From assembly GCF_009177095.1 (NCBI RefSeq), contig NZ_AP021861.1, forward strand, positions 5,438,501 through 5,502,500: a DNA stretch of 64,000 bases, read 5' to 3'. Positions within the stretch are counted from its first letter, which is position 1. Every line of letters begins with the position of its first letter. This document shows positions 12,201 through 18,706 of the stretch, in pieces. The notes beneath the pieces are model-generated. The model ran no database searches. It saw nothing but the letters and a program-made list of their open reading frames with translations, and was not told the DNA's origin. A program made the position numbers and the translations under genes. The DNA is from Lacipirellula parvula. Lineage in GTDB: Bacteria > Planctomycetota > Planctomycetia > Pirellulales > Lacipirellulaceae.

Positions 12201-12649
12201 TTCTGGTAGTGTGCTTCGGGGCTGCCGGGGTTGGCGGCGAGCGCCGCGTTGAATTCCTCGAGCGCCTGCGCATCATCCCCCTGCTTGGCAAAGAAGAACG
12301 CGAGCAGTAACTGATCGGGCGTCGCCTTCGATTCCGCCGCCTTCGCCGTCAAGAACTGCTGCAAGTCGGCCGCGGTCGAATCGTCGAGCCACGTATTGTA
12401 AAAGCGATCGAACAAGTACCCCGGCTCAGGCCGCTTGCGCAGCACGTCAAGATACTTCACCGCCTTCGCACTAACCTTCACGCTGGCGTCCGCATCGGCG
12501 CCAGCTTCGGCGGCGTCCGCTTCAGCGGTCGCGACGGCGGTCTCCTCAACCTCCGCCCCCCAAGCACGCAACGAAGGAACAGGCGCCACAGACGCCCCCG
12601 CCAAAACCGTTAGCGCAGCAAGACGCGAGAATCGCCCCATCGCCTTCAT
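3266..12649 (-). CDS. Giant secreted tetratricopeptide-repeat protein (~3127 aa)
   Basis: One of the longest genes one would expect in such a genome: 3127 residues from the chosen ATG at 12649. The frame is open to 12724, but the residues after the Met at 12649 form a classical signal peptide (MKAMGRFSR, then a hydrophobic core, then an Ala-rich cleavage region near RAWGA); ATGs at 12640 and 12655 are equally possible. The first 1000 residues or so hold many TPR-like helices (for example AANPGSPEAHYQKAV and NGRTLRRYAQLLVQLGE-type units); further TPR-like and Ala/Leu/Glu-rich helices continue to the end, with a Lys/Glu/Pro-rich spacer near residue 2695 and another near the C-terminus. The protein is probably periplasmic. 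It precedes the MoxR/DUF58 set on the same strand and may act as its scaffold; that role is inference. Confidence 0.9.
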   Translation of the reverse strand: MKAMGRFSRLAALTVLAGASVAPVPSLRAWGAEVEETAVATAEADAAEAGADADASVKVSAKAVKYLDVLRKRPEPGYLFDRFYNTWLDDSTAADLQQFLTAKAAESKATPDQLLLAFFFAKQGDDAQALEEFNAALAANPGSPEAHYQKAVIEARTLDFDAAIADLQKARELKPEAKLQVQVDKLLGRLLVRNRKVDDALKVWNELLAANPKDEELAEDLIELHIDEGLFEQAAKLNETLLAKTKDPYLAVTRRLRLGDIHQRGGKRPEALKAYSTALAEVGHESWLEQEILAQTEQLFRREDSLAQLKTHYDELLKEHPKRIALHRRYAQLLVQLGENEPAIAAYKQILDLTPGNRANREEYIEVLAKIGDKKKAIEELKSLCEQHKADGELKFRLATLLQEDKQTDAATAQIAEYLKASDKSEYAYLRAARQLERFERKDAAAGVYKEMAETFADSASAQEAYAAFLYATEKKEEALAIWKELAADAELSELLHVSRALATRNENEAALKLLQAREQEFAKEPLYFSQLATTALALKKPELALPWTERRVELAATTPDLESALDQAVAAADRSDKIEDSAKRLAEMKQRTIQQTCLLAELLEAAGDSDVADAALKEAAEKGDLLAVSEQIRLFSQRRDWTAAADATRKLLDLPGGRKSIYVRRLVELCQRDFQLDEALKWIDEWKRLSPGSTTPWTMEATLMMSQGKEDDAIAVLKSAVQKFDGAEDLRTRLAQLYTQTDHLADAERIYWQLYEETEDVPGKLRWTQELTKLADQQGKLTQLVEQFEERRQSNRQSIVPLLALSEVHRTADNYEGRRQALTAAAKIKPDDLELLHHIARVEEQEGDWKAAIATLERAAPLDKTNRTKERIAKLHLTFGDADDGFEILFELADAEKGDPRTLEAIADAMCGIQEWERAADFLSTRINDHQGDYRLRYLLGVACEEAGREKEAAAHFLALLGDYEELPDVAKKNTQLISQHSQFEELAKIAPRDAVEMLQATQYRYQAYMHQQNRGMGMAYSLSSGGPQMKVQVPPRVDQLRTFAIPHLVTIAKLQDEEGAAEIARSMKQQGVRGVDLLMEVDMNQGDFMAQLPTVLEENPDDETALALVVLNQFGRRNPQLDQFAPKIAEKFKESYPQLALLGAFQAGLAMEEELAVNAIADNKEPEEAVNPHFDQVLELAKSIDNPNAMTVMSVALALSGQNGNGQAATLRDKYRQPLSRRLIDWYPAVQKSSNYGPWAFIYVVGALAQGEDPTAYITFLEEELARSRKKGSAANRGPSQFSFSNQPQTLLAPIAFPPQQLTDFPSELLVVLQAPDNNNPYSSMTARADAGQFDAEKAMPLVKKVRDPILRLLLANRFEQEELADEILKEQLASKQPRLDAYLLAAGKANADEDYVRAAELLSKARYLPMQRDMRARVDAAIVAAVVAAKDEGKLKETPAAEKPAEGAAADTEESLLAAGQAACLRLRQSRLDPNRRGELIAAMENLGLEREAEKLDKLASTQPAASAPMAAIAYASTSLQASSPDRIKKLIDDGKRDAALKLLANDVLQQARQVLANPQNGSYMRQQFRQLKTRVSSLGMMKELIESLDPGDSSNPQKAIEYGVVCEMFDEPKKARATYERALEKRPKDDALRMRLAMLLVKEDAKLAEEQLKQLKPTASMVIGQSFVNQMQDYESDLEIRVACAELAAIYLKQLASEPNVQTGWSESLVQMLSQQLYTRTGRNLPSVLQTAADKSPEEAESKKEEGKLAKLIERRRAAHEAFCREMLKTENSARSGFTYLLGAKEARNEVDDEEFTKLAAKVLREEASRRPLGPQNSNYYSNNESGTVRLRSPEEYLVRRATETDWKLIDDELLPELEKGRNKRGAEELARYAKLYRCPPEEFKALAIETMKRSKPNMNMPDNAPDVAVVAAAWADRKLTDVDLLPAVVDRLERLVKSQNHHQPPSGVIEFIAATHKLRGSAATREALEAVTAVYLGPKEKREAFIAANNPQNGINFGSASGQIYVFGQMLDSLLQRPELLHTVVLHAQSLPSMGHYNNVEHYMSSGMMNLPNQPTEKLLETLQDSPWISDLDEFDPLVGGARNRGGAPSWLTHFLQTISQNKARKEELAPKFAELHAKQPTFGTGLINAYFKGEKEFADYCAADVPELRKLDEEQQSRISLTIAALLGKDVLAKDELSEQHAALRDWLRGSKQMQSKQVLAKLKKAKLLEEICPETYQTAETIGPQIVALAAVDREAAVEAFFRVLELIEDAQKRNQWHMGFGDGRTAAGYVFMGVMGQMDRASFDRFPLMAAIMLGDKKGKLEYAATSWSGGSNTLGEKFDSLVQAEGKKKLTPVEAAKQVHDDLARAMKELPGSLFADAYSGFLEQRLKKPEELQAFREWARKNSEEGEFKEMSREFCAAAYLVEAERLAKKEKNPSADAPPTDDVKYYREHYARLINDGALPLAWRLHLARLLVDHEGKRLPPDLAKLVATTYAEALKTNLPMMHDQNRTLSNWLLDVLERGQLESEAEAWREAWAQRYLRPTVAGASRYDNQNDLRDAGSLCNALKVYLAAADDNRVNQLLRKYDDALASSQQVVLLLLKAEKPELAARFLRSHWATFANEWPSQPDCAYDDALTAQVDAMLEKLQREEEKLFARALIASLPDPKPPGAAKDEEQGKKKPDAEEAKPQEPTPRDLRLIKLAEEFDAAAKGDEGLRGRTLTLLASSRVANAVLTKAVAEQFAKLTLATSFQQQDQTRWRLDVELAKRHFENQFAAGEVDDFIKTFDQLTAAIDMQQPHEAGSKADPLVQFCYEAIGAHGEKLKPEQYARLGRSLRAFLNDQEYIYFNSFPKFNALLLISHSRGGNGAELTQWYKELSNNCKSNVKNRGVDNQLWATLSKTYGKPTPENLAERLKGLEAIVPVASDLEWLNYHQQGPHHLSGFDQKSIYRHIVDSKFISRDDLIAYGTKIDPIPDRPFMVNVTLAEWLTSHQKHKESAALYDAGVAKAPESWKVRLAAWKLRSGAAWANAGDVEKAQTLAKEAESLELQPAEKERLKKLTELIKKKGGQAAEPKGEAAKEPAEPAEEKKAETAPTAEPTRPTAGLRVGPTGMVAVTPRRRGEIPGDGLKFNSSPFLVPV

Positions 12650-12655
12650 CTCCAT

Positions 12656-13090
12656 CCGCATCGGTGTTCGAACAGCACGCGGCGTCAGCATACCACGGGG
12701 GCACGCCAATTGCCTGCCGACCACTTTATCCTTTTGATTCGCTCGCGGGAATCAAATCTGGTCCGTCAAATTGGAGAAACAAGAAAAGAGTTTTACGCAA
12801 CTCTTAGCTAGAGAAACGCTTCCGTCGCGCGAGCGCCTGACTGGCGCCAACCCTGAGAAGATCAGCATGCAACACGGCTCCTTCCGCCCAGCATCTAGTG
12901 ACAAATCACCAGCCCTACGGCCGTCGGCGGCAAAGTGTTCTGCGAAACTTCCAATTTCTTGTGCCAACGACCAGAAGAATAAACCGCCAAGGACGCCGAG
13001 AGCCCCAATCCCGCAGCCCGCCCGCAAAAATCTCGCACTTCTGAAAATTTCTTAGACAATCGCCCCCAAACCGTGCATCTTAAGAGACAT
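12656..13090. other. Intergenic region between divergent TPR and ECF sigma genes
   Basis: About 435 bp with no convincing gene; the open frames here have no recognisable protein character. It must hold promoters for both divergent genes. An isolated half-arm of the AACCGCCAAGGACGC repeat family lies at 12983-13005 without its partner arm, apparently a decayed copy. The 12-mer TTTCTTAGACAA lies at 13048-13059. Confidence 0.5.
13048..13059 (+). promoter_or_regulatory. Shared 12-mer TTTCTTAGACAA upstream of the ECF sigma gene
   Basis: The same 12-mer recurs at 14273-14284 ahead of the first GspF gene, and in both places a C-rich run (TC..CCCC) follows. Here it lies 31 bp before the sigma ATG. 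It could be the recognition element of the encoded ECF factor (autoregulation plus control of the secretion operon). The -35 part is not identified. Confidence 0.3.
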
Positions 13091-13657
13091 ATGGCCTTCT
13101 CGGACGACTTCTCCCAGCGTGTACGCGACTGCACCGACCGCTTAGCGGCGGCCGGCGTCGATGCGCTTGGAGCGTTGTACGATTTGACCGCCCAACGGTT
13201 GGTCCGGTTCAGCGTCACGATCACCCGCAACCAGCACGACGCCGAGGACGCCGTCCAGGCGACCCTCGTTCGCGTCGCGAACCGCCCCGCCCTGCTCGCC
13301 GGCGCCGACAGCCCCTGGGCCTATCTGCTGCAGATGGTCCGCAACGAGTCGCTGGTGATCCTGCGTCGCAAACGCCGCTCGGGCGCCATCGCCACGCTTA
13401 CCGACCTGATCACCCGCTGCCGCGTTGACGAACTCGAACAAGAAGAGACCCACCGCGCCGTATGGCGGGCCCTTCGTGCGCTCCCGCAAGAGCAAGCCGA
13501 AGTCGTCGTGCTGAAAATCTGGGAATCGCTCACCTTCGCGCAAATCTCCGAAATCCTCGAAGCCTCCCCCAACACCGTCGCCAGCCGTTACCAGTACGCC
13601 ATGAGCAAGCTCGCCTCCAAATTGACGAAGGTTGGTCAGGAGGGCCGCCATGCATAG
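13091..13657 (+). CDS. ECF-type RNA polymerase sigma factor
   Basis: A 188-residue sigma-70 family protein with region 2 (about residues 26-95, including DAEDAVQATLVRVA) and region 4 (about 130-178, with LTFAQISEILEASPNTVASR as the helix-turn-helix and the -35 recognition helix). There is no region 3, as expected for ECF factors. The open frame begins at a GTG at 13073, but the ATG at 13091 gives the usual ECF N-terminus. The last 8 bp overlap the next gene, a small membrane protein, in the typical sigma/anti-sigma arrangement. The likely targets, judged only from position and a shared 12-mer, are its own operon and the GspF-pseudopilin genes downstream. Confidence 0.93.
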   Translation: MAFSDDFSQRVRDCTDRLAAAGVDALGALYDLTAQRLVRFSVTITRNQHDAEDAVQATLVRVANRPALLAGADSPWAYLLQMVRNESLVILRRKRRSGAIATLTDLITRCRVDELEQEETHRAVWRALRALPQEQAEVVVLKIWESLTFAQISEILEASPNTVASRYQYAMSKLASKLTKVGQEGRHA

Positions 13658-14015
13658 TCTCAACGATTGGCAACAACGGTACGACGAAGTCGAGGCGATG
13701 CTCAAAGGCGCCGGCGACTACGTTCAGCCCTCCGACGACCTGCGTCCCCAAGTGATCGAAGCCGCTCGCACGATTCGCGGCGAACAACGCGGCAAACGCT
13801 GGGTCCGCCGCTTCGCTCTCGCGGCCATCATTCTCGGCGCCGCCGTCACGCTCTACATCGGCCCCGGCAACCAAAGGCTCAAAGGGGTCGATTCCGACGA
13901 CCTCCATCGCCAGGCCGCACTGAAATCCTCCGGCGCCGGCAGCCTTGGCTGGGGATTGGTCCAAGCCCTCATCGACCTCCGCGCGCAACAAGCCGAGCAG
14001 CTCAACTCCGACTGA
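13650..14015 (+). CDS. Single-span membrane protein, candidate anti-sigma factor
   Basis: A 121-residue protein whose ATG at 13650 is preceded by a perfect AGGAGG at 13639-13644 and overlaps the sigma gene by 8 bp. Residues 1-50 are soluble and charged, one hydrophobic segment spans about 53-71 (RRFALAAIILGAAVTLYIG), and about 50 residues follow. The coupling with an ECF gene and the topology (cytoplasmic N-terminus, single span) suggest an anti-sigma factor. There is no HxxxCxxC zinc motif, so it is not a ZAS-type anti-sigma. The regulatory role is inference from context. Confidence 0.8.
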   Translation: MHSLNDWQQRYDEVEAMLKGAGDYVQPSDDLRPQVIEAARTIRGEQRGKRWVRRFALAAIILGAAVTLYIGPGNQRLKGVDSDDLHRQAALKSSGAGSLGWGLVQALIDLRAQQAEQLNSD

Positions 14016-14050
14016 CGCCGCTCCACAGGCTCGCACATAAATGTAATGTG

Positions 14051-14153
14051 AGGTCCCCTCCCCTTGAGGGGGAGGGTTAGGGAGGGGTGGCTGAAGCGGG
14101 TACCAGGGTTCATCCCCCCTCCCCAGCCCTCCCCTCCAGGGGGAGGGAGCCAC
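14051..14153. repeat. Interspersed palindromic repeat, family C, copy 1
   Basis: Two arms of the type CCCCTCCCCTTGAGGGGGAG / CTCCCCCTGGAGGGGAG flank a centre containing AAGCGGGTACCAG. Each arm is itself palindromic and the arms are complementary to each other. Closely similar copies lie at 49912-50013 and, inverted, at 60810-60913. It lies in the 332-bp gap between the anti-sigma candidate and the first GspF gene; the rest of that gap shows only the 12-mer at 14273. Confidence 0.85.
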
Positions 14154-14272
14154 AACATTTCTATTAAGAAGCTTATTGTTCTGTGAGCTTCTCTCCGGGG
14201 GGTCGCGCCCCACGCCGCGCAAGCCTGCCCCCTCACTGCGGGCACTCTCCTTTCGTTCTTCTCGCGGGTCGA

Positions 14273-14284
14273 TTTCTTAGACAA
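14273..14284 (+). promoter_or_regulatory. Second copy of TTTCTTAGACAA upstream of the GspF operon
   Basis: Identical to the 12-mer at 13048-13059 upstream of the ECF sigma gene and likewise followed by a C-run. It lies 63 bp before the ATG at 14348. A TCTCGC hexamer precedes both copies but at different distances (17 and 13 nt), so a fixed two-part promoter is not shown. Confidence 0.3.
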
Positions 14285-14347
14285 ATCCCCCGGCCCGGCG
14301 CATTGACCTTTTAGTCAGTCCGCCGCGTGCCCCAAGCCAAGCCACCA

Positions 14348-15388
14348 ATGCCTTCCCCCTCGCTCGACGACTTCATGGCCTTCAACGACCAGCTCACCGC
14401 GCTGGTCCGCGCCGACGTGCCGCTTGGGCTCGGCCTCGGCACGAACGGCGACGCCGCGGCCGCCACGCTCGAAAAAGTCAACGCCGGCGTCGCGCGACGC
14501 GTCAGTCGCGGCGAGTCGCTCGCCGATGCGATTGGCGACGAACCGACGGCCCCCGCTCCCTATCGCCGCGTGATGCAAGCCGGCTGGCGCAGCGGCAACG
14601 TCCAGGCCGCGCTCGCGAGTTCCAGTCGCCTCGCCGAAGCCGCCGCCGACAACCGCTATCGCGCCCGCGCCGCCTTCTTTTACCCAGCGCTCGTGGCGAT
14701 CCTCGCCCTGCTCGGCGCCACGGCCTTCGCCCGCTTTGTCGTGCCGACGCTCATCGGCGTCTACCAAGAGTTCCGCATCGCCGACAGCCCGACGCTGCGG
14801 TTGATTGAGTCGCTCCCCACCACGCTACCTTGGATCGCGGCGATCGTGGTCGTCGCGCTGATCGCCAGCTTGCTCGTCTGGCTCATCCGTCGTCACGCCC
14901 CCGTGGCCGACGCTGCCGACAACCGCCAGCCCTCGCGAGGCGCCAATAGCAGCGGCCCCGAATTTCAGCGCCGCTTGGCCAACGGTTGCGAGCAACTCGC
15001 CGAACTTGTCGAAGCGCAGGTGCCGCTCCTTGAGAGTCTGCCCCTCGCCGCTGAGGCCTGCGGCGAACCTTCGCTCATCGCCGCGGCCGGCGCTTACGCC
15101 GTCGCCTCTGCGCAGCAAAACGCCGCCGAGCTGCAGCGGGCGATGCTCCGCTTCCCGCCGTTCCTCCGCTGGGCGCTCTGGCAGCCCGACGAGTCGATCG
15201 ATCGCGTCGCCGCGCTCCGCATTGCCGCGCAAGTCTACCGCGATGCGGCCGACCGTCACGTCGAGCGGACGCGCCTCGCCCTGCCGATGATCGCCTGCAT
15301 CGTGCTCGGCGGCGGAGCGACGCTCCTCTACGGCCTGCTTCTCTTCCTCCCCATCACGAATTTGATGCAATCGCTCGCCGCCGAGTAA
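14348..15388 (+). CDS. GspF/PilC-family inner membrane protein 1
   Basis: A 346-residue protein of the type II secretion/type IV pilus platform family. It has two GspF domains: the first (about residues 10-110) has the conserved pattern GESLADAIG then MQAGWRSGNVQAAL then ARAAFFYPALVAIL; the second (about 205-300) is weaker and followed by a last membrane span ending in FLPITNLMQSL. Three hydrophobic spans are visible (about 115-140, 160-182, 312-335). The frame is open from a GTG at 14327, but the ATG at 14348 is preferred. It is the first of three GspF-like genes in a row. GspF is the membrane platform that a GspE ATPase drives; none is encoded nearby. Confidence 0.88.
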   Translation: MPSPSLDDFMAFNDQLTALVRADVPLGLGLGTNGDAAAATLEKVNAGVARRVSRGESLADAIGDEPTAPAPYRRVMQAGWRSGNVQAALASSSRLAEAAADNRYRARAAFFYPALVAILALLGATAFARFVVPTLIGVYQEFRIADSPTLRLIESLPTTLPWIAAIVVVALIASLLVWLIRRHAPVADAADNRQPSRGANSSGPEFQRRLANGCEQLAELVEAQVPLLESLPLAAEACGEPSLIAAAGAYAVASAQQNAAELQRAMLRFPPFLRWALWQPDESIDRVAALRIAAQVYRDAADRHVERTRLALPMIACIVLGGGATLLYGLLLFLPITNLMQSLAAE

Positions 15389-15418
15389 CTCGGCCGCCCA
15401 ACGACCACGCACCGCGCC

Positions 15419-16630
15419 ATGCCCCGCTTTTATTACCAAGCTCACAGCGCCGACCAGCAACTCGTCGACGGCGAGATCGACGCCGAATCGGTCGTCGCGG
15501 CGATTGCGCAGCTAGAAGAAATGGGCTTGGCAGTCGAAGCGATCGGCTTCGCGACGTCCGACACCGCCGCCCGACTCGCCGGCCGCAAACCGTCGGCGCC
15601 TTCGCAACCGCTGCCGCTGCTTGAGATCGTCGACTTCTCTCCCAACGACGACGCCATCTTGCTCGCGCAACTTAAAAAAACGCTCGCTCGCTCGCAGCCG
15701 TTAACGCCGATGCTGCGCGCCTACGCGGAAGAGATTCCATCCTCGCAGCGCCGCCGCAAGCTAAGCGACATCTGCCACATCATCGAGCGCGGCGACGCCG
15801 ACGCCGCGCTCGCTTCGCTTCCCGAAGCGCCTGAATTCTGGATCCCGCTCATCGGCAGCGCCGCTCGTTCCGGCGATCTGCCGGAAGTCATTCGCAACTT
15901 CATCACCGAATCGCACCGCGCCGACGGCTCGCGACGCCGTTGGTGGCTGCTGCTTGCCTACCCCGCGTTCTTGATCGGGTTCGCATTTGCCGTGCTTGTC
16001 GCTTTCGCCGTGCTCGTGGTGCCGACGTTCCGCTCGATTTTCGATGATTTCGACTTGGGGCTGCCGAAGCTGACGATGGCGACGCTCGAAGTCTCCGCGT
16101 GGCTGACCAGCCTGCGAGGGTGGTTGGAAATCTTCGGCGTGGTCGCCGTTGTCGGCGCCATCCTGTGGGCGCTCCGCAACAAGCTCGCCGGCTGGTGGAC
16201 GTTTTTCTTCGGCCGCTCCCCCTCAATTTCGCGCTTCGCTGGATTTACGGCCGAACTCCACCGCGCCGGCCTCACGCTCCCCGACGCGCTCCGCATCGCG
16301 GGTCGCACGTCGCACGATTGGCTCGCTCGCGCTAGCCGATCGCTCGCCCGCCGACTCGATATCAATCAACTCGACAATCTACAGCCGCTCGCCAGCCGGC
16401 TCACGGCGACTTTTCTCTTCGCCGTGACGACCCCCGCGTCGACGCCGACGCGCATTCGCTTGCTCGAAACCATCGCCGAGTGCCACGCCGATCGCGCCCG
16501 TAACCGACTTTCCTGGACGCAAGGGCTCCTCGGCCCCGTCGCGATCTTCGTCGTCGGCTTCGTGGTCGCCTTCATCGCCTTCTCACTCTTCATCCCGCTC
16601 GTTGATTTGATCAACAATTTGTCAGGTTGA
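15419..16630 (+). CDS. GspF/PilC-family inner membrane protein 2
   Basis: 403 residues, ATG at 15419, 30 bp after the first GspF gene. The N-terminal 60 residues (MPRFYYQAHSADQQLVDGEI and on) resemble the N-terminal extension of GspF, which typically begins with a similar Y-x-A-x-D pattern. GspF domains follow (PEAPEFWIPLIGSAARSGDL, with membrane span about 180-205; then SISRFAGFTAELHRAGLTL with a span about 370-395). The C-terminus FSLFIPLVDLINNLSG matches the canonical GspF ending, with the conserved proline. This is the most canonical of the three copies. Its stop overlaps a possible TTG start of the next gene. Confidence 0.92.
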   Translation: MPRFYYQAHSADQQLVDGEIDAESVVAAIAQLEEMGLAVEAIGFATSDTAARLAGRKPSAPSQPLPLLEIVDFSPNDDAILLAQLKKTLARSQPLTPMLRAYAEEIPSSQRRRKLSDICHIIERGDADAALASLPEAPEFWIPLIGSAARSGDLPEVIRNFITESHRADGSRRRWWLLLAYPAFLIGFAFAVLVAFAVLVVPTFRSIFDDFDLGLPKLTMATLEVSAWLTSLRGWLEIFGVVAVVGAILWALRNKLAGWWTFFFGRSPSISRFAGFTAELHRAGLTLPDALRIAGRTSHDWLARASRSLARRLDINQLDNLQPLASRLTATFLFAVTTPASTPTRIRLLETIAECHADRARNRLSWTQGLLGPVAIFVVGFVVAFIAFSLFIPLVDLINNLSG

Positions 16631-16641
16631 ACCTGTTGGCT

Positions 16642-17724
16642 ATGCCCCGAAGCACGCTCCTACAAACGCCGATCCGCATCCCAGGCCCGCGAGCCTGGCT
16701 GCGCCGCTTGTGGCCCTGGCGCACGACGGCCACGCAGCAGCTCACCCTGCTGCGGATGATCGCGCTCGGCGCCGAGCAGCAACTCCCGCTGGCCCCGCTG
16801 CTTGCCGCGTGGTCGGAAGACGAGCGCGGCGTCCAGCGCCGCCGCGTTCGCCGCATCGCCCAGCTCATAAATACAGGCGCCGCGCTACCCGTTGCCGTCG
16901 AAGAAGTCAGCGGCGCCCTCCGCGACGCCGACGTTCTCGCGATCCGCTTCGGCGCTCAGTCGGGAACCTTGCGGGCGTCGCTCGACGATGCCATCCACGA
17001 CTATCGCCCCGCCAGTCCCTGGGGCAAGGGAACCTTCGGCTATTTGGCAATCGTCTCGCTCCTGTTCTTCGTGCTCAGCCTATTCATCTACGTCAAACTT
17101 GTGCCGAGCATGCGCTACATCCTGGAAGAGTACGACCTCGATGCAACACGCTCCTTGCAGTGGTCGATGGCCTTCGCCCGCTTCGTCGAACAGTTTTGGT
17201 GGTTCTTCGTCCTGCTGATTTCGACCGCTCTTTACGCCACATTCTCCGCCCGGCCGGGACGCATGCTCCGCCAATCGTTCGTGGGGCGGCTCTTCCGCCC
17301 GCTCTGGACGCTCGGCACGGCCGACATTTTGCAAAAGCTCAGCGTCGCCGCCGCCGCCGGACGGCCCGTCGCCGGTTCGATTTCGACGCTCGCCCGGTAC
17401 CACTTCGACCCCGCTGTTCGCCGCAAGTTGCTCTTCGTGCGCAACGAAATCGAACAAGGCGCCAGCCCCTGGCACAGCCTAGCCGCCGTCGGCATTCTCA
17501 CCTCTGCCGACGAGGCCCTCCTCGCCTCGGCCGATCGCGTCGGCAATCGACCCTGGGCGCTCGAACAACTCGCCGCCGCGAAGAAGCGCCGCACCTGGCG
17601 CCGACTCGAGCGCGCCGGCGAACTCATTCTGCCGCTAATGGTTGTGCTGCTCGGGCTGTTCGTGTTGCTGCAGGGCCTCGCCATCATGACGCCCCTCATC
17701 TACATCACCATGAGGCTCATTTGA
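16642..17724 (+). CDS. GspF/PilC-family inner membrane protein 3
   Basis: 360 residues from the ATG at 16642; a TTG at 16627, overlapping the previous stop, would add five residues and is a possible coupled start. The first GspF domain is seen as LRDADVLAIRFGAQSGTLRA, then a span at about 140-160, another span near 190-210, and a second domain with VAAAAGRPVAGSISTLAR. It ends in a span and PLIYITMRLI. Its TGA stop overlaps the ATG of the pseudopilin gene (TGATG). Functionally it should act in the membrane platform with the other two copies, possibly as heteromeric parts; that is inference. Confidence 0.88.
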   Translation: MPRSTLLQTPIRIPGPRAWLRRLWPWRTTATQQLTLLRMIALGAEQQLPLAPLLAAWSEDERGVQRRRVRRIAQLINTGAALPVAVEEVSGALRDADVLAIRFGAQSGTLRASLDDAIHDYRPASPWGKGTFGYLAIVSLLFFVLSLFIYVKLVPSMRYILEEYDLDATRSLQWSMAFARFVEQFWWFFVLLISTALYATFSARPGRMLRQSFVGRLFRPLWTLGTADILQKLSVAAAAGRPVAGSISTLARYHFDPAVRRKLLFVRNEIEQGASPWHSLAAVGILTSADEALLASADRVGNRPWALEQLAAAKKRRTWRRLERAGELILPLMVVLLGLFVLLQGLAIMTPLIYITMRLI

Positions 17725-18155
17725 TGTTGAAGCCGCACGCCATCCGCCGCCTTGGGACAACGCTCATCGAGTTGCTCGTCGCGTTCACGCTGCTAACGGC
17801 CCTGCTCGGCGCCGCGCTGCCGCTGATCGTCCGTCACCAGCAACTCCTCGCCTCCGCGAGAACGTACCGCCTTGCGCTCGACGAACTTTCCAACCAATTG
17901 GAAACGCTCACCGCGCTCGACGCCGCACAACTCCCCGTCGCTCTCGAATCGCTCGCCCCCTCCCCCTTCGCCGCTGAACGCCTTCCCGGCGCCAAGCTAG
18001 CCGCCGCGCTCGATACCGACGGCGATCAACCACGACTCACCCTCTCGCTCACCTGGGACGAACCGGGCCGCCGCGACAAACCGCTGACGCTCGTCGCTTG
18101 GCTCGATCCATCGGCGGAACGACTGGAGAAACAGCCGCAGGAGGAGCAGCCATGA
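17724..18155 (+). CDS. Type II secretion pseudopilin-like protein (GspI/GspH-like)
   Basis: 143 residues, start ATG at 17724 overlapping the previous stop. The N-terminus is a class III prepilin signal: RRLGTTLIELLVAFTLL, with cleavage expected after Gly and Glu at +5 of the mature protein, followed by a hydrophobic helix. The remainder is a small soluble domain with two likely beta-strands (RLTLSLTWDE, KPLTLVAWLD). Minor pseudopilins such as GspI and GspH have this size. The next gene overlaps it by 4 bp. Confidence 0.85.
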   Translation: MLKPHAIRRLGTTLIELLVAFTLLTALLGAALPLIVRHQQLLASARTYRLALDELSNQLETLTALDAAQLPVALESLAPSPFAAERLPGAKLAAALDTDGDQPRLTLSLTWDEPGRRDKPLTLVAWLDPSAERLEKQPQEEQP

Positions 18156-18706
18156 GACGCCGCCAGGCAATGACGCTCATCGAACTCCTCGCCGTCATCT
18201 CGGCTTGCAGCGTGGTCCTCGGCTTAGCCGCATCGCTGCTGCTGACGACGATGCGCTCTGTCAACGACACTCAACGCTTCTTCACCGGCGAACGGAACGC
18301 GTTGCGTCTCGCCCGCCAGTTTCGCGCCGACATGCACCAGGCCGATGGCGCAAAAATTGAACTCGCCGCGGAGGACGGCGTCGAAACGCTGCGGCTCCAG
18401 TTCCCGGACGGCCAAACTGTCGATTACCGGCAGAACAACGACCGCGTGCTGCGCCTCGCGTCGCTTCCTGACGATCTCACCGCACGCGAAGAATTTATTC
18501 TCGGCGACCAGCTGCAAGTTGAGTTCAAGGAACTCGACGCCCCGCGGCGTTGGGTGCTCCGTGCCACCGCGAATCCGTTGCCCACGGCGACCGACTCCAC
18601 GCCAGGCCCACGCAACGTTCGCAAAACTCCCCTCCGTCTCGCCATCGAAGCGATCCCCGGCCGCGACCAGCGCTACGCCACCGCCGCCACGGAGGAGTCG
18701 CCATGA
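18152..18706 (+). CDS. Pseudopilin-like protein (GspJ-like)
   Basis: 184 residues, ATG at 18152 with GGAGGAG upstream, overlapping the preceding stop (ATGA). The prepilin signal is RRRQAMTLIELLAVISACSVV: the residue before the cleavage point is Ala rather than Gly, with Glu at +5 retained. The longer globular part and its place after a GspI-like gene suggest a GspJ-type minor pseudopilin. Sequence similarity beyond the N-terminal helix cannot be judged by eye. Confidence 0.83.
   Translation: MRRRQAMTLIELLAVISACSVVLGLAASLLLTTMRSVNDTQRFFTGERNALRLARQFRADMHQADGAKIELAAEDGVETLRLQFPDGQTVDYRQNNDRVLRLASLPDDLTAREEFILGDQLQVEFKELDAPRRWVLRATANPLPTATDSTPGPRNVRKTPLRLAIEAIPGRDQRYATAATEESP

Noticed and set aside
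3221-12310. Many long plus-strand open frames opposite the giant TPR gene
   Set aside because: They are the complement of a high-GC coding sequence; residue content is Arg/Leu/His-rich without motifs.
12752-13055. Short frames of about 90 codons on both strands between the TPR and sigma genes
   Set aside because: They cover a decayed repeat arm and the promoter region; no ribosome-binding site or family character.
16710-17723. Extension of the first pseudopilin frame upstream of 17724
   Set aside because: This part is the shifted frame of the third GspF gene and is Arg/His-rich; the prepilin signal begins at the ATG at 17724.
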